A stretch of 63,495 nt of DNA from Suilimivivens sp964458255 (GTDB lineage Bacteria > Bacillota > Clostridia > Lachnospirales > Lachnospiraceae). Location of the stretch: NCBI GenBank assembly GCA_964458255.1, contig CAYWHY010000003.1, positions 1-63,495 of the forward strand, written 5' to 3'. The notes under the pieces are model-generated. The model was not told where the DNA came from, searched no databases, and was given only the letters and a program-made list of their open reading frames with translations. The first letter of the stretch is position 1. Each line of letters begins with the position of its first letter. This document shows positions 63,189-63,495 of this stretch, one piece after another. The translations under genes were made by a program, and so were the position numbers.

Positions 63189-63482
63189 TCATCCGCTGAC
63201 ATTGATACATAGATTTTCATCTTTTTCGTATGTCCATAAAAAAGCTTTCTTACTGCCCTGAACCCTGATAAGCTGCCAATTATCATCATGAAACGGGGCA
63301 TCCATATAGGCGTCTGAAAATGTCAAGCCAAATTGTAATACTTCTTCATAATACACCACCGGATTTCCAGCAGTAGCGCAATTATGATAGCCTTGTTGCC
63401 ATTTGAGCAAATCATCCTGTCCTGTTGTCCTACTTTGAGTAGTTTTCTTCCAATTAGCAGGACATATCTTCGTCCTGTTGTC
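63189..63482 (-). pseudogene. C-terminal ORF fragment of unknown family
   Basis: The minus frame is open from an in-frame stop near 63485 to 63189 (98 codons). It reads WKKTTQSRTTGQDDLLKWQQ, GYHNCATAGNPVVYYEEVLQ and ends DENLCINVSG. It has no ATG or ribosome binding site at a plausible start; a TTG at 63410 gives 73 residues. The upstream half runs through the 53-bp tandem repeat. It is probably a truncated gene end; I do not recognise the family. Confidence 0.35.
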
Positions 63483-63495
63483 CTACCTTGAGCAG
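63426..63495. repeat. 53-bp-period tandem repeat, locus 2 (one full unit and the next partial)
   Basis: A 38-nt unit at 63426-63463 (TGTCCTACTTTG...AGCAGGAC) is followed 53 bases later by another start at 63479 that runs off the window. Unit length and period match locus 1 at 14546-14636 exactly. Confidence 0.75.

Overview
The window looks like a chromosomal segment of a low-to-mid GC Clostridia genome, most likely Lachnospiraceae. The evidence is the gene repertoire: a gatCAB operon, a UPF0735 ACT protein, a DUF5685/J-domain cluster, an EFR1-type ferredoxin, the paired TIGR03915/TIGR03916-like DNA metabolism genes, a Leu T-box on leuA, a glycine riboswitch on an AGCS symporter, and AGGAGG-type ribosome binding sites. 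There are no rRNA or tRNA genes, no CRISPR array and no intact mobile element. Species cannot be named from sequence alone. Positions 42420-42519 are a 100-N assembly gap inside a repeat-rich gene.

Layout. 1-4.0 kb: gatC-gatA-gatB and pheB-like gene (minus), with structured intergenic hairpins. 4.1-6.3 kb: a C_GCAxxG_C_C protein, then an amino-acid:Na+ symporter behind a single-aptamer glycine riboswitch. 6.4-7.4 kb: gene debris (nitrilase and Rpn-nuclease remnants) and a long palindrome. 7.4-12.1 kb: LytTR/DUF3021 pair, alpha/beta hydrolase, mtnA plus class II aldolase (a likely DHAP-shunt pair), YbaK-type deacylase. 12.2-17.1 kb: glycogen debranching enzyme, J-domain/DUF5685/zinc-ribbon operon, and a 42-aa membrane miniprotein with its own promoter and terminator. 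17.1-22.2 kb: nagA, a 2-isopropylmalate synthase fused to an AraC-type DNA-binding domain behind a leucine T-box, dapF, and a small membrane-anchored protein. 22.2-28.1 kb: nadE, hslO, methyltransferase, hisC, glycosyltransferase. 28.2-34.7 kb: polytopic membrane protein, a His/Cys-repeat surface protein, lipoprotein and GT39-like enzyme. 35-39.7 kb: a nuclease-helicase, TIGR03915-like and radical-SAM operon with two LexA boxes flanking its promoter. 39.7-46.4 kb: CPBP protease, HAD phosphatase, gene remnants, a large secreted repeat protein with divergent XRE regulator, EFR1 ferredoxin. 46.4-60.9 kb: hflC-hflK, cell-envelope glycosyltransferases and membrane proteins, hpf, SH3-NlpC/P60 hydrolase, FAD disulfide reductase, SDR, carB. 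60.9-63.5 kb: two further secreted proteins and a truncated ORF next to a tandem repeat.

Most notable. (1) LeuA-AraC: an enzyme whose leucine-sensing domain sits beside a DNA-binding domain, itself under leucine T-box control; a candidate enzyme-regulator. (2) Three secreted proteins (ending at 41740, 60989 and 61989) share a colinear C-terminal module of about 135 residues on unrelated N-termini: an apparently uncharacterised domain family. One of them has a G6 tract at its start that puts the natural signal-peptide start out of frame by one base. (3) A type I membrane protein with four 19-residue HxH...CY repeats. (4) A 53-bp tandem repeat family present at two distant loci. Family names are assigned from remembered motifs, not from database searches.
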